Part shown: positions 24,413 through 32,234 of the stretch, piece after piece
Layout: every line of letters begins with the position of its first letter
How positions within the stretch are numbered: position 1 is the stretch's first letter
NCBI GenBank assembly: GCA_947589545.1
Contig: CANQBA010000009.1
Coordinates: 1 to 64,000 of the forward strand
Direction: 5' to 3'
DNA length: 64,000 nt
Source of the DNA: an uncultured Oscillospiraceae bacterium
GTDB lineage: Bacteria > Bacillota > Clostridia > Oscillospirales > Oscillospiraceae
Made by a program: the position numbers and the translations under genes
The notes under the pieces: generated by a model
Database searches by the model: none
What the model saw: only the letters and a program-made list of their open reading frames with translations
Told to the model about the DNA's origin: nothing

Positions 24413-26443
24413 ATGAGCAAACACAACTGGCAGTCCCGGGTCTTTGGACAGTCCACGGATCTGAACTTCACCTCCACCCTGCTGCTGCCCGCCTACGCCG
24501 GGAAGATCGGCCTCCACGAGGCGCGGGTCAACGGCGACGGCTCCGTCACGCTGGAGAGCCGGGGCGGCAAGATCACCGGCGGGCACGACGGGCTGCTCTA
24601 CTACTATGTGGAGCTGGATCCCCGGCGGGAGAGCTTTGTCCTGACGGCGGACGTGTTCGTGGAGAATTACGGCCGGGAGGGCACCAATGACACGCCCCAG
24701 CAGTGCGGCTTCGGCCTGATGGCCCGGGACACCGTGGGGCCGGCGCGGCGCGAGCCCTACGACCCCTCCTTTCAGGAGATCCCCGCCCCCTCCAACATGG
24801 TCTATCTGGGCCTGTTCGCCGGGAACCGGGACGAGAACGTCCTGCGCGTCACCCGCCGCCGGGGCGTTTACGATCCGGGCGAGCTGGTGGGCGTGACGCT
24901 GGATCACCTGGAGCTGCCCTTCGAGACGAGGATCGTCACCGGCGGCCAGGGAGTCCGTATGATCCTGGGCCGGGACGAAAAGGGCTTTTTCGCGGCGGCG
25001 GAGACGGAAAACGGCCTCCTGTCCGATCCCTGGTACGTCCCCGACTGCCCGCCCAACCTGCTGGAGCAGCAGGATCCCGACCATATGTACATAGGCTTTT
25101 TCGCCTCCCGCAACGCCCAGGTGCGGTTTGAGAATATCGACCTGCGGGTGACGGATTACATCCCGCCCGTCCCCGCCCCGGCGCTGTGGATGCCGGTCAA
25201 CGACAGCGTGAAGCCCACGCTGTATCTGCGCTCTGGCACCGTCGCCGGATCCCCGGACTACGCCCTCACCCTCCAGGGGAACGAGGACGGAGAGGTTGAC
25301 ATAACAATGAACGGCATCCCCGTGGGAACGGTGCGTCTCGCCGGCGAGACGCCCGCCGCCCTGGCGGTGTCCCTGACGCCGGGGGAAAATGTCTTTGACT
25401 GTCTCTACCGCTTTGGGCAGGAAACCCTTCGGGAGATATTTACGGTGAATCTCCGTGAGGACGGCGGCTCCGCCGGAGAGCTCTACGCCGCCCCCGACGG
25501 CCGGGAGGACGGCGCGGGCACGCGGGAGCGGCCTCTCTCCCTTTCCGCCGCTCTGGGGCGGATAGATCAGGGGGGCACGGTGGTTCTGATGGGCGGCGAC
25601 TACGCCGAGGCCCTGGCTGTGACGCCGGAGCTGTCCGGCGGGCTGGAAAGGCCCAAGACCGTCCGCCCCGCGGCCGGAGAAAAGCCGCGTATTCTGGGCG
25701 GGCTGGCGCTGGGCGGCTGCTTCTGGCACGTCCGGGATCTGGAATTTACCAAAACCAGGAATCTCATCACCGGGAGCTTCAACCTGGTGGAAAACTGCGT
25801 CTTCCACGACTGTGAGGAGACGGGCCTGATGATCGGCCGTGGCCAGCCGGCGGGGTTCAACTTCGCCTGGCCCAGCCACAACACGGTGCGCGGGTGCGAA
25901 AGCTTCGGGAACATCGACCCCAAGCACATGAACGCCGACGGCTTTGCCGCCAAGGTGGGCGTGGGGCCGGGGAACGTGTTTGAATCCTGCGTCTCCCACG
26001 ACAACGTGGACGACGGCTACGACCTCTACAACAAGGTGGAGAGCGGAAAGAGCTCCCCTGTGGCCCTCTGGGGGTGCGTGGCCTACCGCAACGGCATATG
26101 GACGGATCCCGCCGACCGGTCGCACGTCATTCTGGGCGGAGGCGGCGGCAACGGCTTCAAGGTGGGCGGCGAGGGCCTGCCTGTGGGGCACGTGCTGGAG
26201 CACTGCGTGGCCTTCCAAAACCTGATGGCGGGCTTCTCCGACAACTTCAACCCCGGGGCGCTCCGGGTCACCGGCTGCGTCTCCGTGGACAACGAACAGC
26301 AGAATTTCATCTTCCGGGACAATCCCCTGACAGCCCCCGCCGGGGTCTACCGGGACAATATCTCCATCCGCACCGCCCCCTCGGACTGGCCCGACGCCAT
26401 CACCGGCGACGTGGACGGCACCAATCGCCTGTGGCAAGGTTAA
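24413..26443 (+). CDS. PL9-type pectate lyase-like protein without signal peptide
   Basis: 676 residues. N-terminal beta-sandwich-like region (about 1-240), a short Ig-like segment (about 255-345), then a DUF1565-like entry strand and a right-handed beta-helix (about 360-670). The PL9 calcium site is intact: Asp509 (NADGF), Asp533, Asp534 and Asp537 (VDDGYD), with a candidate catalytic Lys583 (GNGFKVGG); the Asp spacing of 24, 25 and 28 residues matches Pel9A. PL9 enzymes cleave polygalacturonate by beta-elimination. The N-terminus (MSKHNWQSRVFGQST) is not a signal peptide, so it may act on imported oligosaccharides. RBS AGGAG precedes the ATG. Monocistronic, with a terminator at 26593. Confidence 0.8.
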   Translation: MSKHNWQSRVFGQSTDLNFTSTLLLPAYAGKIGLHEARVNGDGSVTLESRGGKITGGHDGLLYYYVELDPRRESFVLTADVFVENYGREGTNDTPQQCGFGLMARDTVGPARREPYDPSFQEIPAPSNMVYLGLFAGNRDENVLRVTRRRGVYDPGELVGVTLDHLELPFETRIVTGGQGVRMILGRDEKGFFAAAETENGLLSDPWYVPDCPPNLLEQQDPDHMYIGFFASRNAQVRFENIDLRVTDYIPPVPAPALWMPVNDSVKPTLYLRSGTVAGSPDYALTLQGNEDGEVDITMNGIPVGTVRLAGETPAALAVSLTPGENVFDCLYRFGQETLREIFTVNLREDGGSAGELYAAPDGREDGAGTRERPLSLSAALGRIDQGGTVVLMGGDYAEALAVTPELSGGLERPKTVRPAAGEKPRILGGLALGGCFWHVRDLEFTKTRNLITGSFNLVENCVFHDCEETGLMIGRGQPAGFNFAWPSHNTVRGCESFGNIDPKHMNADGFAAKVGVGPGNVFESCVSHDNVDDGYDLYNKVESGKSSPVALWGCVAYRNGIWTDPADRSHVILGGGGGNGFKVGGEGLPVGHVLEHCVAFQNLMAGFSDNFNPGALRVTGCVSVDNEQQNFIFRDNPLTAPAGVYRDNISIRTAPSDWPDAITGDVDGTNRLWQG

Positions 26444-26592
26444 CTTTGGCATTTGAGTGAATTGTACCATAATTTTAAGCATTTGTCAAGTATTATTTTT
26501 AACTATTCAGAAATCGAATAGATAAATGGATTTGATGGGTCGAGCGGGTCTGACTCCTACAGGTTCTCGTGCGGGCGCACCCCTGGGGGAGT

Positions 26593-26628
26593 CCAGATGG
26601 GGGTCGCAACCCCCTCTGGTCGTTTTTT
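26593..26628 (+). terminator. Terminator after the PL9-like gene
   Basis: Stem of five G:C pairs plus CCAGA/TCTGG with one bulged T (arms 26593-26603 and 26610-26619), then TTTTTT at 26623-26628. It lies 150 bases after the stop. Confidence 0.75.
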
Positions 26629-26654
26629 AAAGGTGGGGTTCAGGGGAGGCGGGG

Positions 26655-26860
26655 CCCCCATCGGGCAACAGCCCGATGGGGAGAGGAGGAGCGATGCCTG
26701 CGCCTGAGGGCGAATACTTGAAGCCCGAGGCAAAGCGGCTTCCGCGACGACGCGGAGATCCCTCCCCTGGTTGTTTTTCTCCTCTTTGTTGCTTTCTCCT
26801 CTTTTGTCAATACAAAAGAGGAGAAAGCAAATTCCCGTCCGCCCATAAGGCGGACAACCT
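26655..26860. repeat. Multi-hairpin intergenic cluster
   Basis: Several inverted repeats in 200 bases of non-coding DNA: a CCCCATCGGGC / GCCCGATGGGG pair near 26657-26683, a 19-bp perfect stem with a 4-base loop (26789-26807 with 26812-26830), and a 7-bp stem (26837-26843 with 26849-26855). The layout resembles the multi-hairpin element at 7328, and GCAAGGGAAC downstream (near 26876) resembles its core, so this may be a diverged copy. No gene is visible in 26444-26954. Confidence 0.6.
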
Positions 26861-26887
26861 TATAACCCCGCCGGGGCAAGGGAACAT

Positions 26888-26916
26888 TTGACATTTTATT
26901 GGAAATGTGCTACAAT
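26888..26916 (+). promoter_or_regulatory. Strong sigma-A promoter of the tcdA unit
   Basis: Perfect -35 TTGACA, 17-bp spacer, -10 TACAAT with TG one base upstream (extended -10). About 40 bases before the ATG at 26955. Confidence 0.85.
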
Positions 26917-26954
26917 GGACAGGCATTTGATAAACAGAACTCTGAGGTGATGGT

Positions 26955-27275
26955 ATGGCCTCCTGCGGAGGGTGCGGGGAACTCTATCTGACCGGCAAAG
27001 CGCTGGAGCTGCTGGAGCTTTTGGGCGAGTACGCCTTTCTCCCCCTGGGGGAACGGGACGGGAAGCCGGTGGTTGTTTCCGAGACCGGCGAGACGTTCTC
27101 CAACGCGGTGACGGCCTTAAAGCTCTACGGCCTTGTGACTCTGGACTACGATCTGCCGTTGGCGGGGTTTGATTATAAGAATTATGTAAACTGCTCCCGG
27201 CTGGGGAGCATGGCTCTCACCGCCCGGGGGCAGGCGGCCCTGGAGGCACTGGACGCCCAGGGGGTGGCGGAATGA
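26955..27275 (+). CDS. Small protein of unknown function coupled to tcdA
   Basis: 106 residues, soluble, with a Cys pair in CGGCGEL at the N-terminus and a possible winged-helix region (ALELLELLGEYAFLPL, then LTARGQAALEAL). No enzyme motif. RBS GAGGTGATGG precedes the ATG, and its stop overlaps the tcdA ATG by 4 bp, so the two are co-translated. A role in tRNA modification or gene control is conceivable but not supported directly. Confidence 0.7.
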   Translation: MASCGGCGELYLTGKALELLELLGEYAFLPLGERDGKPVVVSETGETFSNAVTALKLYGLVTLDYDLPLAGFDYKNYVNCSRLGSMALTARGQAALEALDAQGVAE

Positions 27276-28000
27276 ACGAGGCCCTGTCCCGCACGGCTAT
27301 GCTTATTGGGCAGGAGGGCCTTATGAAGCTGCGCCGGAGCCGGGTGGCGGTCTTTGGCCTGGGGGGCGTGGGCGGCTACGTCTGCGAGGCCCTGGCCCGG
27401 TCGGGGGTGGGCGCGCTGGATTTGGTGGACAAGGACACCGTCAGCGTCAGCAATATAAACCGACAGCTCTTCGCCCTGCGCTCCACCGTGGGGATGAACA
27501 AGGTGGACGCGGCGGCGGCGCGGATCCGGGACATCGACCCGGAGATCCGCCTGACCCTGTGGCCCGTCTTCTACGGGCCGGACACGGCGGACAGCTTTGA
27601 TTTCTCCCTGTACGACTACATCGTTGACGCCATCGACACGGTTACCGGGAAGCTGATGCTGGTGACCCGGGCCCGGGAGGCGGGCGTCCCCGTCATCAGC
27701 GCCATGGGCGCCGGCAACAAGCTGGATCCCACGGCCTTCCGGGTGTCGGACATCTTCGAGACGCAGTTTGACCCCCTGGCGCGGATCATGCGCAAGGAAT
27801 TAAGACGCCGGGGCATCGACCGGCTGAAGGTGGTCTGGTCGGAGGAGCCGGCCCTTGTCCCCTCCCCGGAGGCGCGGGAGGCCGCGGCGGCGGAAAATCC
27901 CGGCCGCCGGGACACGCCGGGCAGCTGCGCCTTTGTCCCCGGCGCGGCGGGGCTTGTTTTAGCCGGCCAGGTCATCCGGGAGCTTGCCGGGATCGGATGA
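27272..28000 (+). CDS. tcdA: tRNA threonylcarbamoyladenosine dehydratase (ThiF/E1-like)
   Basis: 242 residues. Catalyses ATP-dependent cyclisation of t6A to ct6A at position 37 of ANN-decoding tRNAs. The E1-type nucleotide-binding loop GLGGVGGYV lies at 29-37, followed by DLVDKDTVSVSNINRQLFAL with the conserved Asn-Arg-Gln. The QEGLMKLRRSRVAVFG start is typical of the YgdL/TcdA group. Its start overlaps the preceding small gene. Confidence 0.9.
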   Translation: MNEALSRTAMLIGQEGLMKLRRSRVAVFGLGGVGGYVCEALARSGVGALDLVDKDTVSVSNINRQLFALRSTVGMNKVDAAAARIRDIDPEIRLTLWPVFYGPDTADSFDFSLYDYIVDAIDTVTGKLMLVTRAREAGVPVISAMGAGNKLDPTAFRVSDIFETQFDPLARIMRKELRRRGIDRLKVVWSEEPALVPSPEAREAAAAENPGRRDTPGSCAFVPGAAGLVLAGQVIRELAGIG

Positions 28001-28104
28001 AAATTGGCAAAATTTTTTGATAAAACGGGAACATTTCGCAGATATGGTATGTCATAAGGGTGCGTGACCACAAATCGCGCAAATCCATGAAAGGACATAC
28101 CGAA

Positions 28105-29097
28105 ATGAAAAAGATAACCGCACTGCTTTTTGCGCTGATCCTGGCGCTGTCCGTCGCCGCCTGCGCCCCAAAAAACGAGGGCCCCGACGCTTCGGATTCC
28201 ACGGATCCCACCGATACTTCCAACGTTACGGATTCCACTGACACCGCAGACCCCAAGGACACGGCGGAGGATACCGCGAAGGACACCACCGAGGACACCG
28301 CCGCGCCGAACACCGAAAAGGATACGACCGAGGATACCGCCGCGCCGGATACCGGGAAGGATACGACTGAGGATACCGCCAAGGACACTACCAAAGACAC
28401 CACGAAGGACACCACTAAAGACACCACGAAGGATACTACTAAAGACACCACTAAGGACACCACGAAGGATACTACACCCCCTGATACCGCCAAGGATACC
28501 ACGCCCCCGGACACCACCGCTCCCGACACTTCCGCCCCTGACACGACTGAGCCGGATACGACAGTTTCTGACACCACGGATGACACCACAGGAGACACCA
28601 CTGAGGACACCGCCGGAGGCGGCACGCCCGGTTTTGGCGGCCCCGGCTTCCAGTTTGGGCCCGGCGGCGTCATCATGCCCGGCGGTAACGGCGGCGGCAC
28701 CACCGAGGACATCCCCGTGGCCGACGCGGGGGATCTGATCGATCAGCTGGACGCCCTTTGCCAGGGCATTGTGGAGGGCTCCTACTGTGCCGCTCCCCGC
28801 TCCTCCGCTGATTTCAGCAGCTATTTCGGCGGCAATGTCCAGTACACCGAGGGGATGCGCGTGGCCATGAACCATTTGCAGATGGCCCCTCCCGCCCACG
28901 TTGTCATGCTCATCGAGGTTCCCGAGGGGGAGAACGCCAAGGACTACGCCAAGAAGCTTTCCGACAACGCCAATCCCCGCTGGCTGGTGTGCGCCACTGC
29001 CGATTCCGTCCAGTACGCTGTGAAGGGGAACCTGGTGCTCTTCGTCATGTCATCTACCGAGATCGCGGACGCAGTTGTCGCCGCTTTCAACGGTTGA
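28105..29097 (+). CDS. Lipoprotein with a Thr/Asp-rich repeat stalk
   Basis: 330 residues. Lipoprotein signal with lipid-modified Cys20 (LSVAAC). Residues about 25-170 are a low-complexity Asp/Thr/Lys/Pro stalk including eight perfect KDTT units (93-124). A Gly/Pro-rich hinge (about 172-195) leads to a globular domain (about 200-330) that is also present in the next gene. The stalk probably lifts the domain through the cell wall and may be glycosylated on Thr (inference). RBS GAAAGGA precedes the ATG at 28105. The paired domains loosely resemble DUF4358-type lipoproteins often found near MBOAT genes, but I am unsure of the match. Confidence 0.8.
   Translation: MKKITALLFALILALSVAACAPKNEGPDASDSTDPTDTSNVTDSTDTADPKDTAEDTAKDTTEDTAAPNTEKDTTEDTAAPDTGKDTTEDTAKDTTKDTTKDTTKDTTKDTTKDTTKDTTKDTTPPDTAKDTTPPDTTAPDTSAPDTTEPDTTVSDTTDDTTGDTTEDTAGGGTPGFGGPGFQFGPGGVIMPGGNGGGTTEDIPVADAGDLIDQLDALCQGIVEGSYCAAPRSSADFSSYFGGNVQYTEGMRVAMNHLQMAPPAHVVMLIEVPEGENAKDYAKKLSDNANPRWLVCATADSVQYAVKGNLVLFVMSSTEIADAVVAAFNG
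28381..28476 (+). repeat. Eight in-frame 12-bp KDTT tandem repeats
   Basis: Eight consecutive 12-base units each encode Lys-Asp-Thr-Thr, with synonymous codon changes between units (AAG/AAA, GAC/GAT, ACC/ACT/ACG). Looser versions (EDTA, KDTA, PPDT) flank it on both sides. Likely to vary in copy number by slippage without changing the frame. Confidence 0.9.
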
Positions 29098-29137
29098 GAT
29101 AATCAATTTTGAAAAAGCAGAAAAGGAGAAACGAAAA

Positions 29138-29641
29138 ATGAAAAAGGTAATCGCACTGATCCTGGCCCTGATGATGATCCTGGCCCTGGCCGCCTGCGGC
29201 GGCGACAACAATCAGGAGGACAAGGACCGCCTCACCGACGAGCAGCTCGTGGAAAAGCTCCAGGGGATCGTTGACGGCAAGACCGGCGAGCTGCCGGTGG
29301 AGACCACCTCCTTTGCCGCCCTGCAGGAGAACGGCTTTGAGACGGAGGGTCTCTTTAAGAACTGGTTCAACAACATGGACGTTCCCGCCGGCGCCAAGAT
29401 CGCCGTCAACCAGCCCATGATGGGCCAGGCCCACGTGGTTCTGCTGATCCAGCCCGGCGAGGGCCAGAGCGCGAACGACCTGAAGGCCGAGCTTGACAAG
29501 AACGCCAACCCCAACTGGATGATCTGCATGACCGCCGACTCCGTGGCCTCCGCCGTCAAGGACGGCCTGGTGCTCTTCGTCATGACCTCCAGTGAGCTGG
29601 GTCTGGACGCCCAGACCTTTGTGGACGCCTTCAACGCCTGA
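29138..29641 (+). CDS. Small lipoprotein, paralogue of the preceding domain
   Basis: 167 residues. Lipobox LALAAC with Cys20, then a short linker and a globular domain that matches the C-terminal domain of the upstream lipoprotein: AHVVLLIQPGEGQSANDL against AHVVMLIEVPEGENAKDY, and DSVASAVKDGLVLFVMTSSE against DSVQYAVKGNLVLFVMSSTE. It is the stalkless partner from a tandem duplication. AAGGAG lies upstream of the ATG at 29138. Function unknown; it directly precedes the MBOAT acyltransferase gene. Confidence 0.82.
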   Translation: MKKVIALILALMMILALAACGGDNNQEDKDRLTDEQLVEKLQGIVDGKTGELPVETTSFAALQENGFETEGLFKNWFNNMDVPAGAKIAVNQPMMGQAHVVLLIQPGEGQSANDLKAELDKNANPNWMICMTADSVASAVKDGLVLFVMTSSELGLDAQTFVDAFNA

Positions 29642-29664
29642 TTTTTACCGAATATTCGCCGTAG

Positions 29665-29690
29665 GGGCGGGTTCCAAGACCCGCCCTTTT
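29665..29690 (+). terminator. Terminator between lipoproteins and MBOAT gene
   Basis: 8-bp perfect stem (29665-29672 with 29679-29686), 6-base loop, then TTTT. Preceded by GTAGGGG, the tail motif of the short hairpin repeats at 16798 and 41775. Readthrough into the MBOAT gene is possible because no clear promoter separates them. Confidence 0.65.
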
Positions 29691-29725
29691 CGATAACTAC
29701 GATTTTTAAATAGGGAGAGACGCCT

Positions 29726-31117
29726 ATGCTGTTTTCGGGAGCAACCTTCCTCTACGCCTTCCTGCCGGTGGTGTTGCTGTGCTACGCCCTCGCGCCGGGG
29801 GTCAAGGCGAAAAACTATGTCCTGCTCATCGCCTCCCTGGTCTTCTACTTCTTCGGGGAGCCGGTCTATGTGCTCTTGCTCATCTTCTCCTCCATCTCCG
29901 ACTGGCTCCACAGCATCTACATCGAGAAGCACCGGGGGGAGCGCAAGGCCAAGATCGCCCTCATCTCCTCCATCGTCATCAATCTGGGGATGCTGGGTTT
30001 TTTCAAGTACACCGATTTCCTCATCGGAACGGTGAATTCCATCCTGGGCACCTCCATCCCCAAGACGGGCGTGCCCCTGCCCATCGGCATCAGCTTCTTC
30101 ACCTTCCAGACCATGAGCTACACCATCGACGTGTACCGGGGCCGCGCCCACGCGCAAAAGGATCTGGGCACCATGGCCACCTTCGTGTGCCTGTTCCCCC
30201 AGCTGATCGCCGGGCCCATCGTGCGGTATGTGGATGTGGCGGCGGAGCTGGAGACGCGCCGGCATACCCTGGAGGGCGTGGCCCAGGGCATCCGGCGCTT
30301 CGCCTTCGGCATGGGCAAAAAGGTGCTTATCGCCAACGTCATGGGGGAGCTGACACAGATTTTCCGGGACTCCGGCGACAAGTCGGTGCTGTTCTACTGG
30401 CTCTACGCCGTGGCCTATGCTTTGCAGATCTATTTCGACTTCTCCGGCTATTCGGATATGGCTATCGGCCTGGGGGCCATGTTCGGCTTCAAATTCCCGG
30501 AAAACTTCAACTACCCCTACATCTCCAAGTCCATCACCGAGTTCTGGCGGCGCTGGCACATGACCCTGGGCGGCTGGTTCCGGGACTATGTGTACATCCC
30601 CCTGGGCGGAAACCGCACCACGAAGCTCAAGTGGCTTCGGAACATCGCCGTCGTCTGGATCCTCACCGGCGCGTGGCACGGGGCGGAGTGGAATTTCGTC
30701 CTCTGGGGCGTGATGTTCGGCGTTCTGCTGATCGTCGAGAAGCTTTGGCTGGGGAAGGTGCTGGAGAAGCTCCCCGCCTTTGTCAACCACATCTATGTTC
30801 TCTTCATCGTGGTGCTGAGCTTCGTGGTGTTCAACGCCGCCGGTCTCAAGGGCGTGGTCTCCGATCTGGGCGGCCTCTTCGGCGCGGGCGGAATCCCGCT
30901 TGTAAGCTCCGAGGCCGTCTATTACCTGCGCAGCTACGCCGTGGCTATTGTTGTGGCTGTCATCGGCGCGACGCCCGTCCCCAAGCTTCTCTACAACAAG
31001 CTGACGGAGGCGCCCAAGGTGGTGCTGGAGCCGCTGGCCACGGGGGTTTTGCTGATTCTCAGCACCGCGCTCATCATCAACGGATCCTTCAACCCGTTTT
31101 TGTATTTCCGGTTTTAA
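29726..31117 (+). CDS. MBOAT family O-acyltransferase (AlgI/DltB-like)
   Basis: 463 residues with 10 or more membrane helices. Family landmarks: LFFSG-type start (MLFSGATFLYAFLP), FFTFQTMSYTIDVYRG, CLFPQLIAGPIVRY, FWRRWHMTLGGWFRDYVYIP and the catalytic His318 in LTGAWHGAEWNF. Such proteins move acyl (usually acetyl) groups across the membrane to a surface polysaccharide. The ATG at 29726 follows AGGGAGA. It is paired with the DHHW gene 12 bp downstream, the usual two-part acylation apparatus. Polymer substrate unknown. Confidence 0.93.
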   Translation: MLFSGATFLYAFLPVVLLCYALAPGVKAKNYVLLIASLVFYFFGEPVYVLLLIFSSISDWLHSIYIEKHRGERKAKIALISSIVINLGMLGFFKYTDFLIGTVNSILGTSIPKTGVPLPIGISFFTFQTMSYTIDVYRGRAHAQKDLGTMATFVCLFPQLIAGPIVRYVDVAAELETRRHTLEGVAQGIRRFAFGMGKKVLIANVMGELTQIFRDSGDKSVLFYWLYAVAYALQIYFDFSGYSDMAIGLGAMFGFKFPENFNYPYISKSITEFWRRWHMTLGGWFRDYVYIPLGGNRTTKLKWLRNIAVVWILTGAWHGAEWNFVLWGVMFGVLLIVEKLWLGKVLEKLPAFVNHIYVLFIVVLSFVVFNAAGLKGVVSDLGGLFGAGGIPLVSSEAVYYLRSYAVAIVVAVIGATPVPKLLYNKLTEAPKVVLEPLATGVLLILSTALIINGSFNPFLYFRF

Positions 31118-31129
31118 GGAGGGACGGAC

Positions 31130-32227
31130 ATGAAAAAAGCAAAATATATCGGTACCATCGCCGTGTTCGTCTGCCTCATCTTCGGTCTGGCTATCTGGCA
31201 GATCCTGCTGCCCGACCGGGACAAGAGCTATACCGAGCGGCGTGAGCTGGCCCAGGCGCCGGAGATCACCGCCAAGGCGCTCTTTAACCGGGAGTTCTCC
31301 GACGACCTGGAGTCCTATTTCCTGGATCAGTTCCCCCTGCGGGAGGGCTTCCGCCAGGTCAACGCCGTGTACCGCTTCTACGGGATGCGGCAGCTGGACT
31401 CCAACGGCATCTTCCTGAAGGACAGCATGGTCTTCAAGACCGAGACGGCCACCAATGAGGATCAGATCCGCTACGGCGCGTCCCTCTACAACGCGGCCAT
31501 CCAGGCGTGGCTTGGCGATTGCCACGTCTACTACACCGTGGTGCCCGACAAGACGTACTTTGTCCGGGATCAGGGCTATCCCCATCTTGACTATGACAGA
31601 CTCTATGCTATAATGGAGAACGACGTCCAGGGCGCTACATTTGTGGACATCCGGGACACCCTGTCCCTGGACAAATACTACCGCACGGACACCCACTGGA
31701 AACAGCCGGATCTCTTTGACACCGTCCAAAAGCTTGGCGACGCCATGGGCGTGGGCGACGCCCTCACGCCAAAGGACGCCTACACCGCCCACACCCTCTC
31801 CCCCTTCTACGGGGTCTATCTGGGGCAGGCGGCTGTGCCCATGGACACGGACGACCTTGTGTACCTCACAAGCGAATACACCGACAGCGCCAAGGTCACC
31901 GGCCCCATGTACAAGTACGACAGCGTCTACCCCACGGAGCTTTTTGAGGGAATGGACGGGTACGATGTATTTCTGGGCGGCACTCAGCCCATAATTGAGA
32001 TAGAGTGCCCCAACGCCCGCACCGACCGGGAGCTGTACATCTTCCGCGACTCCTTCGGCTCCTCCCTGGCCCCGCTGTTTACCGGGGCGTATGCCAAGAT
32101 CACGGTCATCGACCTTCGGTATGTGACCACCGCCTATCTGCCCAACTACGTTACGTTCACCCCCGGCGCGGACGTGCTCTTTGTGAACTCCACGTTGGTG
32201 CTGAACACCGCCATGATCATGAGGTGA
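31130..32227 (+). CDS. DHHW/AlgX-like extracytoplasmic partner of MBOAT
   Basis: 365 residues. One N-terminal membrane helix (about 6-27), then an extracellular SGNH-like domain. The catalytic signature TDTHW has Asp187 and His189, and FRDSFGSS has Asp307 and Ser308, matching the DHHW (PF14286) and AlgX/AlgJ acetyl-transfer families. It should take the acyl group delivered by MBOAT and place it on the polymer. A strong AAGGAGG precedes the ATG. Seven bases later the next lipoprotein gene begins, so they form one operon. Confidence 0.88.
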   Translation: MKKAKYIGTIAVFVCLIFGLAIWQILLPDRDKSYTERRELAQAPEITAKALFNREFSDDLESYFLDQFPLREGFRQVNAVYRFYGMRQLDSNGIFLKDSMVFKTETATNEDQIRYGASLYNAAIQAWLGDCHVYYTVVPDKTYFVRDQGYPHLDYDRLYAIMENDVQGATFVDIRDTLSLDKYYRTDTHWKQPDLFDTVQKLGDAMGVGDALTPKDAYTAHTLSPFYGVYLGQAAVPMDTDDLVYLTSEYTDSAKVTGPMYKYDSVYPTELFEGMDGYDVFLGGTQPIIEIECPNARTDRELYIFRDSFGSSLAPLFTGAYAKITVIDLRYVTTAYLPNYVTFTPGADVLFVNSTLVLNTAMIMR

Positions 32228-32234
32228 CTTTTCC

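Noticed and set aside
23870-26482. An 870-codon open frame on the minus strand opposite birA/DUF1284 and the PL9-like gene
   Set aside because: It is the antisense shadow of GC-rich plus-strand genes. It crosses promoters, a terminator and two genes, has no ribosome site, and its composition (Val/Gly/His/Arg/Pro-rich) is that of mirrored codons.
28381-28476. Regular 12-bp repeats that could suggest a CRISPR or minisatellite
   Set aside because: They are in frame inside a lipoprotein gene, encode KDTT and have no spacers.
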